NCBI RefSeq assembly: GCF_002198715.1
Contig: NZ_MWLK01000032.1
Coordinates: 62,001-126,000 of the forward strand
Length of the DNA: 64,000 nucleotides
Origin: Rhodomicrobium sp. R_RK_3
GTDB lineage: Bacteria; Pseudomonadota; Alphaproteobacteria; Rhizobiales; Rhodomicrobiaceae
Direction of reading: 5' to 3'
The stretch's first letter is position 1. Every line of letters begins with the position of its first letter. The position numbers and the translations under genes were made by a program. The notes under the pieces are model-generated. The model was given only the letters and a program-made list of their open reading frames with translations, made no database searches and was not told where the DNA came from. Positions 15,238-26,299 of the stretch are shown one piece after another.

Positions 15238-16671
15238 TCAATCCAGCTTGAAGGTCAAGCCGACCTGGGCGGCGATGGCCCGGAAATCCTCGCTGGCATC
15301 GCCCCGCACGGCCAGATAGGCCTGGGTCGAGCTGCCGATGTCGAAATCGATGCCCGCGCGGGCGAAGATCGATGTGTCGGCATCGTCGAAGGAGAAGTCC
15401 TCGCCGTCGACGGTCAGCTCGTTTTCATAATGAAAGCGGTGATTGAGGCCGCCTTGCACGAAGGGCCGCAGCACCGCGTCTTCCAGTTGCACGGTTTGGA
15501 ACAGCCGCGCCGAGATGCTGCCGGAAAACTCCTCCATGCGGCCGTCGGTGAATCGGGAGCCGCCGGAATCGACATAGTCATCGCTGGTGGCATGGATGTA
15601 ATTCACCCCGCCGCGCAGATCGAGCTTGCTGTCGCCCAGCGGCACGATGATGCCGGCGACCGCCGAAGTGGCGAGCGCGAAATTGTTGAACTCGGCGCTG
15701 AGGGGCAAGACCTTGCCGCTGGTCTCGGGCGCACCGAAAGTGCCGGTCACGGTCAGTAGTCCGTAGCGCGTGCCGTCCGTCACCAGGCCGAAGCCGCCGG
15801 CGGTCCAGCTTTCCACCGTCGCCTCGCCGCTCTCGGACGGTCCCGGCACCCCGGCGACGCGGCCGACATCGATCTCGGTATGGGTGTAATTGCCGATGAC
15901 GCCGAAGGTGACGCTGCGCGGGGACGCGTCGAACAGCGCCGAGCCGTCGAAGCGCAGGCCGACCGTCAGGCCGTAATTCTGCTCGTCGAATTCCGGGTTC
16001 TTGAAGGACGACTGTCCGGACGACGTCGAGGAGAAGCCGTCATGGGAGAGGAACTTATAGCCCGATACCATGAAGCTCGACGAGGTCTGGCCGGGGCTGC
16101 CAGAGCCGATGGGCCCAAAGGCCGTCACTTCGGGCTGGAGGTCGCCGTCGAGCGCGGCGGCGATGATGTCCTGGGTGACGCCCGCCGCCACGAGCGCGGA
16201 ATTGCTCGCCGCCCCGCCGAGCGCGGCGCGCGCCTGCTGGCGGGCGGAGCAATCGAGGGTGGGCTGCTCCTGCCGCGGCGGCGTTTCCGGCATTTTGAGG
16301 CCCGATGATCGCGACGGGTTGGCTTGGGCCGGCAAAAGTCTGCAACCGACCTCTATCGGATCCTCGCCCTTTCCACCTCCCTCTCCGCCAGTGGATCCGC
16401 CATTATTGCCACCATTAGTACCCCCGGTGCCCTCGCCGCCTTCGGTATTGCCATTGTTGTCGTGGCGATGATGACGGTGATGCCAGTGACGATGGCCGCG
16501 CCGCTCTCTGACCGATTCCTGTCGTTGATTATTGCTAAGCCCGGACTGTGCCGCGCTGCTTGCGTCATCCGCGGCTAAGGCCGCGCCACCCGTCCCAATG
16601 GCAATAAGCGCACTGAAAACGAAAGCGCCGACCGACCCGCTTCCCCCCAAGGAAGAGCGTCCCTCGCGCAT
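15238..16671 (-). CDS. Outer membrane beta-barrel (autotransporter-like) protein with His- and Gly-rich segments
   Basis: A 477-residue exported protein. After a signal peptide ending in GGAALA it has a histidine-rich run (RGHRHWHHRHHRHDNNG, about 58-75), then a Gly/Asn/Glu low-complexity stretch, and from about 190 to the end alternating strands that look like an autotransporter-type beta-barrel, ending GLTFKLD with the aromatic/hydrophobic C-terminus of outer-membrane proteins. No passenger domain is recognisable. The His-rich part could bind metal. GAGGGGCCA precedes the ATG at 16671. It is divergent from the TonB-family gene across 336 bases. Confidence 0.78.
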   Translation of the reverse strand: MREGRSSLGGSGSVGAFVFSALIAIGTGGAALAADDASSAAQSGLSNNQRQESVRERRGHRHWHHRHHRHDNNGNTEGGEGTGGTNGGNNGGSTGGEGGGKGEDPIEVGCRLLPAQANPSRSSGLKMPETPPRQEQPTLDCSARQQARAALGGAASNSALVAAGVTQDIIAAALDGDLQPEVTAFGPIGSGSPGQTSSSFMVSGYKFLSHDGFSSTSSGQSSFKNPEFDEQNYGLTVGLRFDGSALFDASPRSVTFGVIGNYTHTEIDVGRVAGVPGPSESGEATVESWTAGGFGLVTDGTRYGLLTVTGTFGAPETSGKVLPLSAEFNNFALATSAVAGIIVPLGDSKLDLRGGVNYIHATSDDYVDSGGSRFTDGRMEEFSGSISARLFQTVQLEDAVLRPFVQGGLNHRFHYENELTVDGEDFSFDDADTSIFARAGIDFDIGSSTQAYLAVRGDASEDFRAIAAQVGLTFKLD

Positions 16672-17007
16672 TGGCCCCTCTTAATTCCCCAAAAATACCC
16701 AAAACGAATGCATTCATGTTGGCAAATGGGTGGCGCCTGTCCACACACCCACGGTTGCAGCCCTGGCGCGAATCGGCCGGTTTTGTGCGTCTGAGCACAA
16801 TCGGGTCCAAATAACCGCCCAATTTCGTCCCGGGGGCGCCGCAAACCTGCATTTTTCCGTTGAAAATGCTCGTCCAAGCGGCGACGCATCTGGTTTTTCC
16901 CGTATAGGTTGTATATAAATCTTCATGCATCCTTAAGCTGCTAACCGGCCTAGCGCATGTCCGACCGACGAAACGCGAAATGGCTCCCGGCTTTCAGGGA
17001 GGTGAGC
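16672..17007. promoter_or_regulatory. Divergent upstream region between the barrel protein and TonB-family genes
   Basis: 336 bases that should contain promoters in both directions. The segment 16890-16960 is A+T-rich (for example TTGTATATAAATCTTCATGC) and may contain the promoter for the plus-strand gene. No recognisable small gene. Confidence 0.4.
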
Positions 17008-18123
17008 ATGATCCACCTGCCAAACTGGCGCTCCGTCTTATTCTGGAGGGCGCCCGCTAAGAATTTCAACCTGATCGATTTCGGCCCCCCGCCCCGCGTC
17101 AAGCGGCGGACGGCCTATTGGATGAGCATGTCATTTTCGATCCTGGCGCATGGCGCCTTTCTCGCCTATGTGCTCGGCTTCGGCCGGGTGCCGGACCGGG
17201 CCGAGGCCACGGAAGGCATGACCTTCATCGGCACGGCCGAGCGCGAAGCCCTGCCGCGCACCGACCGCGAAAGCCGCCATGCGGAAGCCGCCCCGGGCGA
17301 GGGCCTGGACGCTCCGTTCCCTTCCGCCGCCGAACACCGCCCGATCGCGGATCTGCCGGGCGAGCCGCCGCCTTTCAGACCCAGCGGGCCGCCGTCCCTC
17401 GCCGTGCTCAACCGGCCGGGCGACGCGCCGCAGCTTCCGCCCGCGCAAATCGAGGCAAGGCTCGACGATGCGCGCGCCGTCGAGGCTGCGCCGCACGAGA
17501 CCCGGCTCTCGTTCCACGGCGGCGGCAAGGACGTGCTGCTGCAGGATTCGCGCGGCGAAAAAGCCGATCTTGCCGAGCCGCCGATGCCGACCGCCGCGCA
17601 TGCCGTCCCGCCGCCGGAGCGCGCCGGCGCCGTCTGGCTCGCCCCGACGCTGCCCGAAGATGGCGGCGCGGCGCGGGCCGTGCTGCCGGGCCAACCAGCC
17701 CCCGCCGGCTCCGCGACGCCGCCGCGCCTTGCTCTGATGCTGACGCCGCCGGCGCGGGAGACCATCGCTCCGCCGCTGAGCGTCCCCCTGCCGGTCCGGC
17801 GCACCGCGCTGTCCTCCGTCGCCAGCCTGGGGCCGCAGGCCGAAATCAAGGCCGATCCCATCGACAGCTACCGCGCCAATGTCCGCGCCCATCTCGCCGA
17901 GCACCGGCCGAACGGCGGACCGGGCTCCGGCAATGTCGTGGTCGGCTTCACCCTGTCGCGCACCGGCAAGCTGGTTTCGGCCCGCATCCTGGAATCCAGC
18001 GGGCGCACCCAGCTCGACGAGAGCGTGCTCGATGCGGTCCGCCGCTCCGCGCCGTTTCCCAAGGCTCCGGAGGCCGCCAAGACCGCCCACCTGCAATTCG
18101 CCATCCCGTTCCGCTTCCGCTAG
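17008..18123 (+). CDS. TonB family protein
   Basis: A 371-residue envelope protein. One N-terminal transmembrane helix (SMSFSILAHGAFLAYVLGFG, about 40-60) anchors it in the inner membrane; a long Pro/Ala-rich linker spans the periplasm; and the C-terminal domain (about 285-371) has the TonB fold signature VVGFTLSRTGKLVSARILES followed by LDESVLDAVRRSAPFPKAP. TonB transmits proton-motive energy from ExbB/ExbD to outer membrane receptors. No exbB, exbD or receptor gene is adjacent. The start at 17008 is chosen for the strong GGGAGGTGAGC; a longer frame begins at 16957. Confidence 0.87.
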   Translation: MIHLPNWRSVLFWRAPAKNFNLIDFGPPPRVKRRTAYWMSMSFSILAHGAFLAYVLGFGRVPDRAEATEGMTFIGTAEREALPRTDRESRHAEAAPGEGLDAPFPSAAEHRPIADLPGEPPPFRPSGPPSLAVLNRPGDAPQLPPAQIEARLDDARAVEAAPHETRLSFHGGGKDVLLQDSRGEKADLAEPPMPTAAHAVPPPERAGAVWLAPTLPEDGGAARAVLPGQPAPAGSATPPRLALMLTPPARETIAPPLSVPLPVRRTALSSVASLGPQAEIKADPIDSYRANVRAHLAEHRPNGGPGSGNVVVGFTLSRTGKLVSARILESSGRTQLDESVLDAVRRSAPFPKAPEAAKTAHLQFAIPFRFR

Positions 18124-18255
18124 CCGGACCGCCGGCGCCGCGCGAAAAAGATCACACAGAACGGTTTTCGGTCTCAGCGCCGAAACCGCCGGATGCCCGC
18201 CCCCGATGCCTAAGATATAACCCTCAGGGGAATCTTAGGGGCGGGGGCCGGTGTC

Positions 18256-18648
18256 ATGCGTGTGTTTGCGTTGCTGATGGGTGTATTATGCGTGGCGGCC
18301 TGTTCGACGATCACGCGCGGGACCACCCAGGCCGTCGCTATCAACACGCCCGGCGTCGAGAAGGCCGAATGCGAACTCCGCTCGGAGGGCATCGGCACCC
18401 TCACCATCGTGACGCCCGCCAGCGTCGTGCTCGAAAAGAGCATGCATAGCGTTCAGGTTTCCTGCCGCAAGAAATGCTTCACCAATGGCGAAGGCGTCAT
18501 CGCCAGCTCCACCGAGGAAATGACCGCCGGGAATATCCTGGTCGGCGGCGTCGTCGGATTGGCCGTCGATGCCTCGAGCGGCGCGATGAACAAATACGAG
18601 CCGCAAATTGCAATCGCGATGAACCCGATCAAAGGCTGCCGGGCCTGA
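18256..18648 (+). CDS. Small lipoprotein of unknown function
   Basis: A 130-residue protein with a type II signal peptide: MRVFALLMGVLCVAAC places the lipobox Cys at 16, followed by STITRGTTQ. The mature part includes two hydrophobic patches (GNILVGGVVGLAVDASSGAM) and a final Cys-containing tail. Similar 'CSTITRGTTQ' lipoproteins are common in proteobacteria and of unknown role. The ATG at 18256 follows a G-rich stretch. It is flanked by TonB-family and LprI-like envelope genes on the same strand, but the gaps (132 and 148 bases) allow separate promoters. Confidence 0.8.
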   Translation: MRVFALLMGVLCVAACSTITRGTTQAVAINTPGVEKAECELRSEGIGTLTIVTPASVVLEKSMHSVQVSCRKKCFTNGEGVIASSTEEMTAGNILVGGVVGLAVDASSGAMNKYEPQIAIAMNPIKGCRA

Positions 18649-18796
18649 GCAACCGACCAGGGCGGGCCGAACGATCGTTGCCCGTTACCAAGCATTTCAC
18701 GCGTAGCCAGACGGCGTGCTGTCTGAAATCCGCCGGGCCTGGCTCTCTGTTATTTGCATAAAATGGTCAGTTCTAGATCGGCGCCGGGAGAGATCA

Positions 18797-19210
18797 ATGC
18801 GGAGACAGATGCTTGCAGCCCTCATTTTCATGCTGTCATGCGCGGTTTCATGCGCCGCCGCCTGGGCGCAGGATTGTGGCAGCGCTCCGACGCAAGCAGC
18901 CATGAACCGCTGTTTCGCCAGCGCCTACAAGAAGAACGACGCCCGGCTGAACGCGCTCTACAATGAAATCAAGGGGAGGCTAAAAAACAAAGCGGACAGC
19001 GGTCCGCTGGTTGCATCGCAACGGGCCTGGCTGGCCTTCCGGGACGCGGAATGCCGCTTCTCGGCGTCGGCCACGGCGGGCGGCTCTGTCCAGCCTGCCA
19101 TCCTCGCGAGCTGCCTGGACGGCATGACGCGGGACCGGATCAAGACGTTCGAGGCTTATCTGCGGTGCGAGGAAGGCGATCTATCCTGCCCGGTTCCTCG
19201 TGCTCCCTGA
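18797..19210 (+). CDS. LprI-like (DUF1311) secreted protein
   Basis: A 137-residue exported protein with signal peptide MRRQMLAALIFMLSCAVSCA, cleaved near AWAQD. The mature region carries the DUF1311/LprI pattern: CGSAPTQAAMNRCFASAYKK, LNALYNEIKG and SQRAWLAFRDAEC, with Cys residues spaced for disulfides. LprI of mycobacteria inhibits lysozyme; other members are uncharacterised, so a periplasmic or surface defensive role is only inferred. GGGAGA precedes the ATG at 18797. Confidence 0.87.
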   Translation: MRRQMLAALIFMLSCAVSCAAAWAQDCGSAPTQAAMNRCFASAYKKNDARLNALYNEIKGRLKNKADSGPLVASQRAWLAFRDAECRFSASATAGGSVQPAILASCLDGMTRDRIKTFEAYLRCEEGDLSCPVPRAP

Positions 19211-19237
19211 CCGGCCAATGCAGGCACCGGCGCGGCC

Positions 19238-20206
19238 TCAAGCGGCCTGAAACTGCGACCCGTCCGCGCCGTTGCCGGGCGAGCCGGGGGTCGGCCGGAC
19301 TTTGAACTTCTTCACCCGCCGGCGGTCGGCGTCCAGAACCTCGAATTCGAGGCCGGAGGGGTGCTGTACGACCTCGCCGCGCACGGGCACGCGCCCCAGC
19401 ATGGTGAAGATCAGCCCACCCAGCGTGTCGACCTCGTCGTCATTCTCCGACGTCAGCAGCACGCCCATCTTCTGCTCGACCTCCTCGATCTCGGCGCGGG
19501 CATCGGCGATCAGCTCGCCGCCTTCCTGGGCGATCAGCGGCACATGGTCCGCGTCATGCTCGTCCTCGATATTGCCGACGACCTCTTCCAGCAGATCCTC
19601 GATCGAGACGAGGCCGTCCGTGCCGCCGTGCTCGTCGATGATGAGCGCCAGATGCACATGCTTGGCCTGCATCCGCACCAGCAGGTCAAGCGCGGACATC
19701 GAGGGCGGCGCGAAGATCAGGTCGCGCTTGATGTCGGCCTCGGCAATGGTCTTGGAGAGGTCGGCGGCGCCCAGGTCGAAATTATTGCCCGGCGCGGCGG
19801 CGCTCGCCTGGGCGATGATCCAGTTCATCAGATCCTTGACGTGGACCATGCCGAGCGGCTCATCCAGCGTATCGCGATAGACCGGCACCCGCGAATGGCC
19901 GCCATCGGCGAACACGGCGAGCAGCTCGGACAGCGGGGCATCGGCGTCGACGGCGACGATCTCGGCGCGCGGCACCATCACGTCCTCGACCCGCAACTCC
20001 CGGAAGCGCAGGGTTTTTTGCAGCATGGCGCGCTCGGCGGCGGTGAAGCTGGCGCCGTCATCATCCGCCAGCGCCTCCTCGATCACGGTGCGCGTATCGA
20101 CATTGTTGGAGAAACCGAGATTGGCCGCCAGGCGATCGAACCAGCTCAAACCATTGTCCTGGCGTTCGCCATTATTGGGGTTACCGTAGGAGTTGCTCAT
20201 AGCCAT
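19238..20206 (-). CDS. CorC/HlyC-family protein with CBS pair
   Basis: About 322 residues. VEDVMVPRAEIVAVD begins the first CBS domain, with GHSRVPVYRDTLDEPLGMVH continuing it; LALIIDEHGGTDGLVSIEDL is the second; the C-terminal third is a CorC/HlyC transporter-associated domain ending in a low-complexity tail. These cytoplasmic proteins are linked to Mg2+/Co2+ efflux. It is the last gene seen of the acyltransferase-miaB-phoH-ybeY-corC series; lnt, which often follows in this group, is absent. No start has a good ribosome site: the ATG at 20206 lies 8 bases after ybeY, while one at 20242 would overlap ybeY. Confidence 0.9.
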   Translation of the reverse strand: MAMSNSYGNPNNGERQDNGLSWFDRLAANLGFSNNVDTRTVIEEALADDDGASFTAAERAMLQKTLRFRELRVEDVMVPRAEIVAVDADAPLSELLAVFADGGHSRVPVYRDTLDEPLGMVHVKDLMNWIIAQASAAAPGNNFDLGAADLSKTIAEADIKRDLIFAPPSMSALDLLVRMQAKHVHLALIIDEHGGTDGLVSIEDLLEEVVGNIEDEHDADHVPLIAQEGGELIADARAEIEEVEQKMGVLLTSENDDEVDTLGGLIFTMLGRVPVRGEVVQHPSGLEFEVLDADRRRVKKFKVRPTPGSPGNGADGSQFQAA

Positions 20207-20213
20207 GTGAATG

Positions 20214-20804
20214 TCATATGCCGGCCGCGGACGGCAGTTCATCGGAAGGTGTGAAATAGGGATCGGGCACGCCCAAGTCGGCCAGGATTTCGCGCTCGAG
20301 CGCTTCCATCTCTTCGGCCTCGTCGTCGGTCTCGTGGTCGAAACCGGCCAGATGCAGCAGGCCGTGCACGCTCAGATGCGCCAGATGGTCGAGCGGCGGC
20401 TTGGCCTCTTCGGCGGCCTCGCGCAACACCGTCTCATAGGCGATGACGATATCGCCGAGCGGCGGGGCCTCGCCTTCGGGCATGATCGCGCCCTCGGGCA
20501 GATCGCCCGCCGGGAATGACAGCACATTGGTGGGTTTGTCGAGGCCGCGATATTGCGCGTTGAGCGCCGCGATGGCCTCGTCGGAATCCAGCAGAAACGA
20601 CACGTCGCGCCCCACGACCGACGGCGCCTTGAGGGCGGTCGCGTCATAGGCGCGGCGAATCACGGTCTCGACATCGCCAAGCTCGCGCCAGGAATCATGC
20701 GCGATGAGCAAGGCGATGGGACTGGGTCCAGGATCGTCGTCGGCCGCGCCGTCCAGATCGTCGGCGGCCATGATGAAGCTGGGCGTTGGCATTGTCATAA
20801 TCAT
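20214..20804 (-). CDS. ybeY: Endoribonuclease YbeY (rRNA maturation)
   Basis: A 196-residue zinc-dependent endoribonuclease involved in 16S rRNA 3' maturation and ribosome quality control. The metal motif [12 protein letters not shown] (H-x3-H-x5-H) is intact, and TNVLSFP, also conserved, is present. The N-terminal 30 residues are variable. It starts 20 bases after phoH and lies within the conserved operon. Confidence 0.95.
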   Translation of the reverse strand: MIMTMPTPSFIMAADDLDGAADDDPGPSPIALLIAHDSWRELGDVETVIRRAYDATALKAPSVVGRDVSFLLDSDEAIAALNAQYRGLDKPTNVLSFPAGDLPEGAIMPEGEAPPLGDIVIAYETVLREAAEEAKPPLDHLAHLSVHGLLHLAGFDHETDDEAEEMEALEREILADLGVPDPYFTPSDELPSAAGI

Positions 20805-20824
20805 CGAGTTACTGCGATAAGCCC

Positions 20825-21850
20825 TTAGCGGGCCTTCTCATATGCCTCCACGATACGGGCGACGAGTTCATGCCGCACCACGTCAGCCGAAGTGAACGGA
20901 ATATGCGCGATACCCTTAACGTCTTTCAAAATCCCGATGGCTTCGCCGAGGCCGGAGGTCTGACCGGGCGGCAGATCGATCTGCGAGGGATCGCCTGTCA
21001 CCACCATCTTGCTCCCCTCGCCGAGGCGGGTCAAAAACATCTTCATCTGCATTGACGTGCAATTCTGCGCCTCGTCAAGGATGATTGTCGCATGGCTCAG
21101 CGTCCGCCCGCGCATAAAGGCGAGTGGCGCTATTTCGATAACACCGCTTTCGAGGTCCCGTTCCACTTTCTCGGCGGGTAACACATCGTAAAGAGCGTCA
21201 TAAAGTGGGCGCAAATACGGATCCACCTTTTCGCGCAAGTCGCCGGGCAGAAAGCCCAGCCGCTCGCCGGCCTCCACCGCCGGGCGCGACAGGATCAGCC
21301 GCTCGGTCTCGCCGCGCTCCAGCCGCCCCGCCGCATGGGCAACGGCCAGATAGGTCTTGCCGGTGCCGGCGGGGCCGGTCGCGAAGATGAGCTGTTCGGC
21401 CTGAAGCGCCTCGATATAGCGCGATTGCAGGGGCGTGCGCGCCGTCACCAGCTTCTTGCGGGTGCGGAGCTGGCCCGCGCCATCAGAGCCTTCGCCCTTC
21501 TTGCGGTCGTCGCGGGCGCCGGCATGGGCGTGGCGGATGGCGCCGTCAATGTCGCCGAGCACCACGGTGTGTCCGGCCTTCAGCCGCTCATAAAGATCCT
21601 GGAGCACGTCCTTGGCGAGGACGCAGCCCGTCTCGGTGCCCTTAACCACGATGACATTGCCATGCGCGACGGCCTCGACGCCGAGCTTATCCTCGAGCAT
21701 CGAAAGATGGGCGTCGAACTCGCCCAGTAAATCTGCAAGGAGACGGTTATTGTCGAAACGAATTTCGGTTCTGAAGGCGGGTTTGCCTTGCACTGGGGCT
21801 TTCGCTCCACTTTTGACGATCTGGGACGCGGATCCACGTGTTTGAGGCAA
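20825..21850 (-). CDS. PhoH family ATPase
   Basis: A 341-residue PhoH-like P-loop protein (YbeZ type). The Walker A motif is [18 protein letters not shown], Walker B is [10 protein letters not shown], and [13 protein letters not shown] is the conserved sensor region. PhoH/YbeZ works with YbeY in RNA metabolism, and the two genes are adjacent here. The start appears to be TTG at 21850, preceded by AGGAGAGG; no good ATG lies nearby. It begins 14 bases after miaB. Confidence 0.94.
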   Translation of the reverse strand: MPQTRGSASQIVKSGAKAPVQGKPAFRTEIRFDNNRLLADLLGEFDAHLSMLEDKLGVEAVAHGNVIVVKGTETGCVLAKDVLQDLYERLKAGHTVVLGDIDGAIRHAHAGARDDRKKGEGSDGAGQLRTRKKLVTARTPLQSRYIEALQAEQLIFATGPAGTGKTYLAVAHAAGRLERGETERLILSRPAVEAGERLGFLPGDLREKVDPYLRPLYDALYDVLPAEKVERDLESGVIEIAPLAFMRGRTLSHATIILDEAQNCTSMQMKMFLTRLGEGSKMVVTGDPSQIDLPPGQTSGLGEAIGILKDVKGIAHIPFTSADVVRHELVARIVEAYEKAR

Positions 21851-21864
21851 TAAACCTCTCCTGA

Positions 21865-23280
<1,416 letters not shown>

Positions 23281-23282
23281 AG

Positions 23283-24134
23283 CTAACCCGTCCGCCGGTC
23301 CGGCGCCGTTTCGGTGGTTTCGGCCGTTATACTGGCCGCACCATGATCCTGTCGGGTCCGCCCCGTCAAGAGTTGCGAGAAATCGAAGCGCACCTTCTCG
23401 AAGGCGTGCACCGCCAGCTTCTTGCGGTCGCCGACCGAGGCCAGCGCCACCGGCTCGCCGAGCCGGACATGCACGTCGAGCGGGCCGGCCTTCAGCACGC
23501 CCCAGGCATGGCTCGCCATGTCCATGTCGCCATACCACGCCACAGCCGGCCGCTGCTGCCGGTTCATCGGCAAGCCATGCACGCGCGTATAGACGATGGC
23601 GACCGTCTGCAGCGTATAGCCGCCGCCATTGGTTCCGTTCGGCTCGATGGCGGCGAAGAGCGAGCTCTTGAACGGCAGCACCTGATTGCCGTCGCTGCTG
23701 GTGCCTTCGGCGAACAGGATGATGCGCTCGCCCGCCACCAGCCGCGCAAGGATCTGGGCGCGGGTCTCAGCGACCGAGGAGCGGCGGTTGCGGTCGATGA
23801 AAAGCGTGCGCTGCATCTTGGAGAGCGTGCTGATCAGCGGCCAGGTCGAGACTTCGCGCTTGGCGACGAAGCTCAAGGGCGCGATGCCGCCGAGCACCGG
23901 GATGTCGAGCCAGGAAATATGATTGCCGACCAGCAGCGCCGGACCGGGCGCGATCGGCGCGCCGCTCAGATGCACGCGCACGCCCAGCAGCCCGCAGACC
24001 ATACGGTGATACCAGCAAGGCAGATAGCGCGAGAGCGGCAGGCGCAGCGCGAGCAGCACCGCCTGGATCGGCAGCAGGACAAATGTCAGCAGCATGAACA
24101 GAGCGAGAATGATGCTCGCGCGCAGAACGCCCAT
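23283..24134 (-). CDS. 1-acyl-sn-glycerol-3-phosphate acyltransferase (PlsC family)
   Basis: A 283-residue membrane-associated acyltransferase. An N-terminal hydrophobic segment ([18 protein letters not shown]) is followed by the HX4D catalytic motif NHISWLD, the [10 protein letters not shown] block and [14 protein letters not shown], all features of the PlsC/LPLAT family that makes phosphatidic acid or ornithine lipid. AAGGACCCGCA precedes the ATG at 24134. It heads the operon with miaB, phoH, ybeY and corC, the usual order in Hyphomicrobiales. Confidence 0.92.
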   Translation of the reverse strand: MGVLRASIILALFMLLTFVLLPIQAVLLALRLPLSRYLPCWYHRMVCGLLGVRVHLSGAPIAPGPALLVGNHISWLDIPVLGGIAPLSFVAKREVSTWPLISTLSKMQRTLFIDRNRRSSVAETRAQILARLVAGERIILFAEGTSSDGNQVLPFKSSLFAAIEPNGTNGGGYTLQTVAIVYTRVHGLPMNRQQRPAVAWYGDMDMASHAWGVLKAGPLDVHVRLGEPVALASVGDRKKLAVHAFEKVRFDFSQLLTGRTRQDHGAASITAETTETAPDRRTG

Positions 24135-24609
24135 TGCGGGTCCTTATGGGTATGGCGATGTCGATGATTCGGCGCCGCAACATAGCCTTTCGGATCGAAC
24201 GCGCCAATTGCTCTGTGCAACTGATGCGCGTTGCGCGCGCCTTGCGGCTTCCCGGTCATCGGCAAGCGCCGGAGCTTGTGGCTGCCGCGCCACAATCGGA
24301 AGCAAATTTCTCACGCCGTCTCCGTGGCTTAAGGCCGGCCGGTGCATTTTGAATGCGAAAGACGGCTGCACAAAATCCGCCCTTCCCGACCAATCCTGCA
24401 ACGATCTTAAGCAGTTAGAGCCGGGCGGCGCCGCCGGAGCGCGGGCTTTTCCCACATCCGCGAAAGACATTGATAATGCCATAGGTTGTAGTTGTGGTTA
24501 TTGCAGCTACAGCTTGCAAGAATCTGAGCGCTGCGCGATGAGTGGAGCGGGATTGAAGGAACCGCCGCGTTCGAGCCCGGGGGCGAGCGCGGCACACGGG
24601 GGAATGAAA
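24135..24609. other. Divergent intergenic region upstream of the first FadL-like gene
   Basis: 475 bases between the acyltransferase (minus) and the first FadL-like gene (plus). It should contain promoters for both. The last 90 bases resemble the region before the second FadL-like gene (shared GCGCTGCGC, ATGA and GGGGGAAT), so the duplication included the leader. No gene recognised. Confidence 0.5.
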
Positions 24610-25914
24610 ATGCGTATCCTTTCGAGGAACGAAAGCCGATTTTGCGCCGCGACCGCCACGCTGCTCGGCGCCAGCGTCGCCGCGATGACCGCGGCCCATG
24701 CCGGCGCCTTCGCGGTGCGCGAGCAGTCCGCCTATTACCAGGGCATGTCCTTTGCCGGCTCGGGCACGGGCGACACGCTCAGTTCGATGTATTGGAATTC
24801 CGCCGCGGCCGCCTCGGTCGACGGGTTCAATTCGGAATCGGACGTCGCCGTGGTGATCCCGGATTCGGAAATCACCGCCAATGGCGGCGCCTTCCGCTTC
24901 CTCGGCCGGGATTCGGACCAGATCTCCGATGTGACGGTGATCCCCACCAGCTATTACAATTACCAGCTCGACGACCGCTGGTATCTCGGCCTCGCCATGA
25001 ACTCGTCTTTCGGCTTCAAGACCAAGCCGGACAATGTGCCATGGGCCGGCACGCCGCTCGCCCTGACCTCGGACCTGTTCTCCGTCAACGTCAACCCGAC
25101 CATCGCCTATAAGCTCCGGCCGGACCTGACCGTCGGCGTCGGCGTGCAGGTCGAATATCTCGATGTCAGGCTGACGCGTCTGCCCGCGCCGGTTCCAGGC
25201 GATATCGGCCGCAGGGCCGAGCTGAATGATGTCGGCGTCGGCGGCACGGCGGGCCTGAACTGGACTCCGCTTCCGGGCACCAGCTTCGGCGTCGGCTACC
25301 GCTCGCAGGTCGATTTCGAACTGGACGGCTTCCTGCACAATGCCTTCAACAACGGCATCGACAACCATGCCCGGGCCGATCTCACCCTGCCCGACATGGT
25401 CACGGTCGGCTTCCGGCAGGCGCTCAGCCCGCGCCTCGATCTGCTGCTCGGATATGAATGGACCAATTGGAGCATGCTCGACACCATTCCGGTGCGGGCG
25501 CAGAACTCGCCGACCGAATTCCTGCGGCTCGAATATGATGACGGGCAATTCGTCTCGGGCGGCCTCGAATATGATTACACGCCCGCGACCACCCTGCGCA
25601 TCGGCCTCGCCTGGGAGAAATCGCCGATCTCGGACCACGAGCGCAATGTGCTGCTTCCCGACGCCGATCGCATCTGGCTGAGCGTCGGCGGCAGCTACCG
25701 CTATAGCGAGAAGGTCAGCTTCGATATCGGCTACAGCCATATTTTCGTCGACGATGCGCCGATCTGCCGGGAAGCCCCGGTCGGCGGTCCTTGCAACACG
25801 GCCACACGGCTGGACGATCTGATCCGCGCCGATGCCGACACGTCCATCGACATCGTCTCCGCCAGCTACACCTATCGCTGGGGCGTCAAGCAAGTGCTCG
25901 AGCCGATGAAATAA
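24610..25914 (+). CDS. FadL/OmpP1/TodX-type outer membrane transporter, copy 1
   Basis: About 434 residues. A signal peptide (MRILSRNESRF...AMTAAHA) precedes GAFAVREQSAYYQGMSFAGS, the FadL-family N-terminal 'hatch' signature. The rest is a beta-barrel, ending SASYTYRWGVKQVLEPMK. FadL-type proteins let hydrophobic compounds (fatty acids, aromatics) cross the outer membrane by lateral diffusion. I favour the ATG at 24610 over 24604 because the paralog at 26300 starts at the equivalent codon with the same GGGGGAAT-AAA leader. It is followed by a strong hairpin terminator and then a paralog, so each has its own transcript. Confidence 0.9.
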   Translation: MRILSRNESRFCAATATLLGASVAAMTAAHAGAFAVREQSAYYQGMSFAGSGTGDTLSSMYWNSAAAASVDGFNSESDVAVVIPDSEITANGGAFRFLGRDSDQISDVTVIPTSYYNYQLDDRWYLGLAMNSSFGFKTKPDNVPWAGTPLALTSDLFSVNVNPTIAYKLRPDLTVGVGVQVEYLDVRLTRLPAPVPGDIGRRAELNDVGVGGTAGLNWTPLPGTSFGVGYRSQVDFELDGFLHNAFNNGIDNHARADLTLPDMVTVGFRQALSPRLDLLLGYEWTNWSMLDTIPVRAQNSPTEFLRLEYDDGQFVSGGLEYDYTPATTLRIGLAWEKSPISDHERNVLLPDADRIWLSVGGSYRYSEKVSFDIGYSHIFVDDAPICREAPVGGPCNTATRLDDLIRADADTSIDIVSASYTYRWGVKQVLEPMK

Positions 25915-25940
25915 CGGCGCGAGCGCATTCGCGGGGAAAG

Positions 25941-25964
25941 GCCGGCGGAGACGCCGGCTTTTTT
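25941..25964 (+). terminator. Intrinsic terminator after FadL copy 1
   Basis: GCCGGCG (25941-25947), loop GAGA, CGCCGGC (25952-25958), then six T (25959-25964). A textbook rho-independent terminator 26 bases after the stop codon. Confidence 0.93.
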
Positions 25965-26299
25965 GCGGCCGGCGGCGAAAGATTGCGGCACGCGGGCCAC
26001 AATCGGCCGAAAAAATGAGCGCCGCATCTCGGCCGAGCCTGTGCTATTCCAGTCGCATCGTGAAGGCCGTCAGCGCTGACGACTTTGTCATTGATGCAAT
26101 GATTTTAAGAGCTTAGCGGGCGGCAGGCCATTGCAAGGCAACGGGAATTCGCGGCGCGGACAAGGCGTGACGGATTTGTCGATTGTTACAGGCATTGTTA
26201 CGACGGTAGCTTGCGGAAACCAAAGCGCTGCGCAATGACTAGAGGGGCATGAATTTACGGTCGCGTTGTGAGAGGCGCGGCCTGATGGGGGGAATAAAA
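25965..26299. promoter_or_regulatory. Upstream region of the second FadL-like gene
   Basis: About 335 bases with an A+T-rich patch at 26080-26115. The promoter for FadL copy 2 is expected here; I could not define it. The final 90 bases parallel the leader of copy 1. No gene recognised. Confidence 0.4.
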
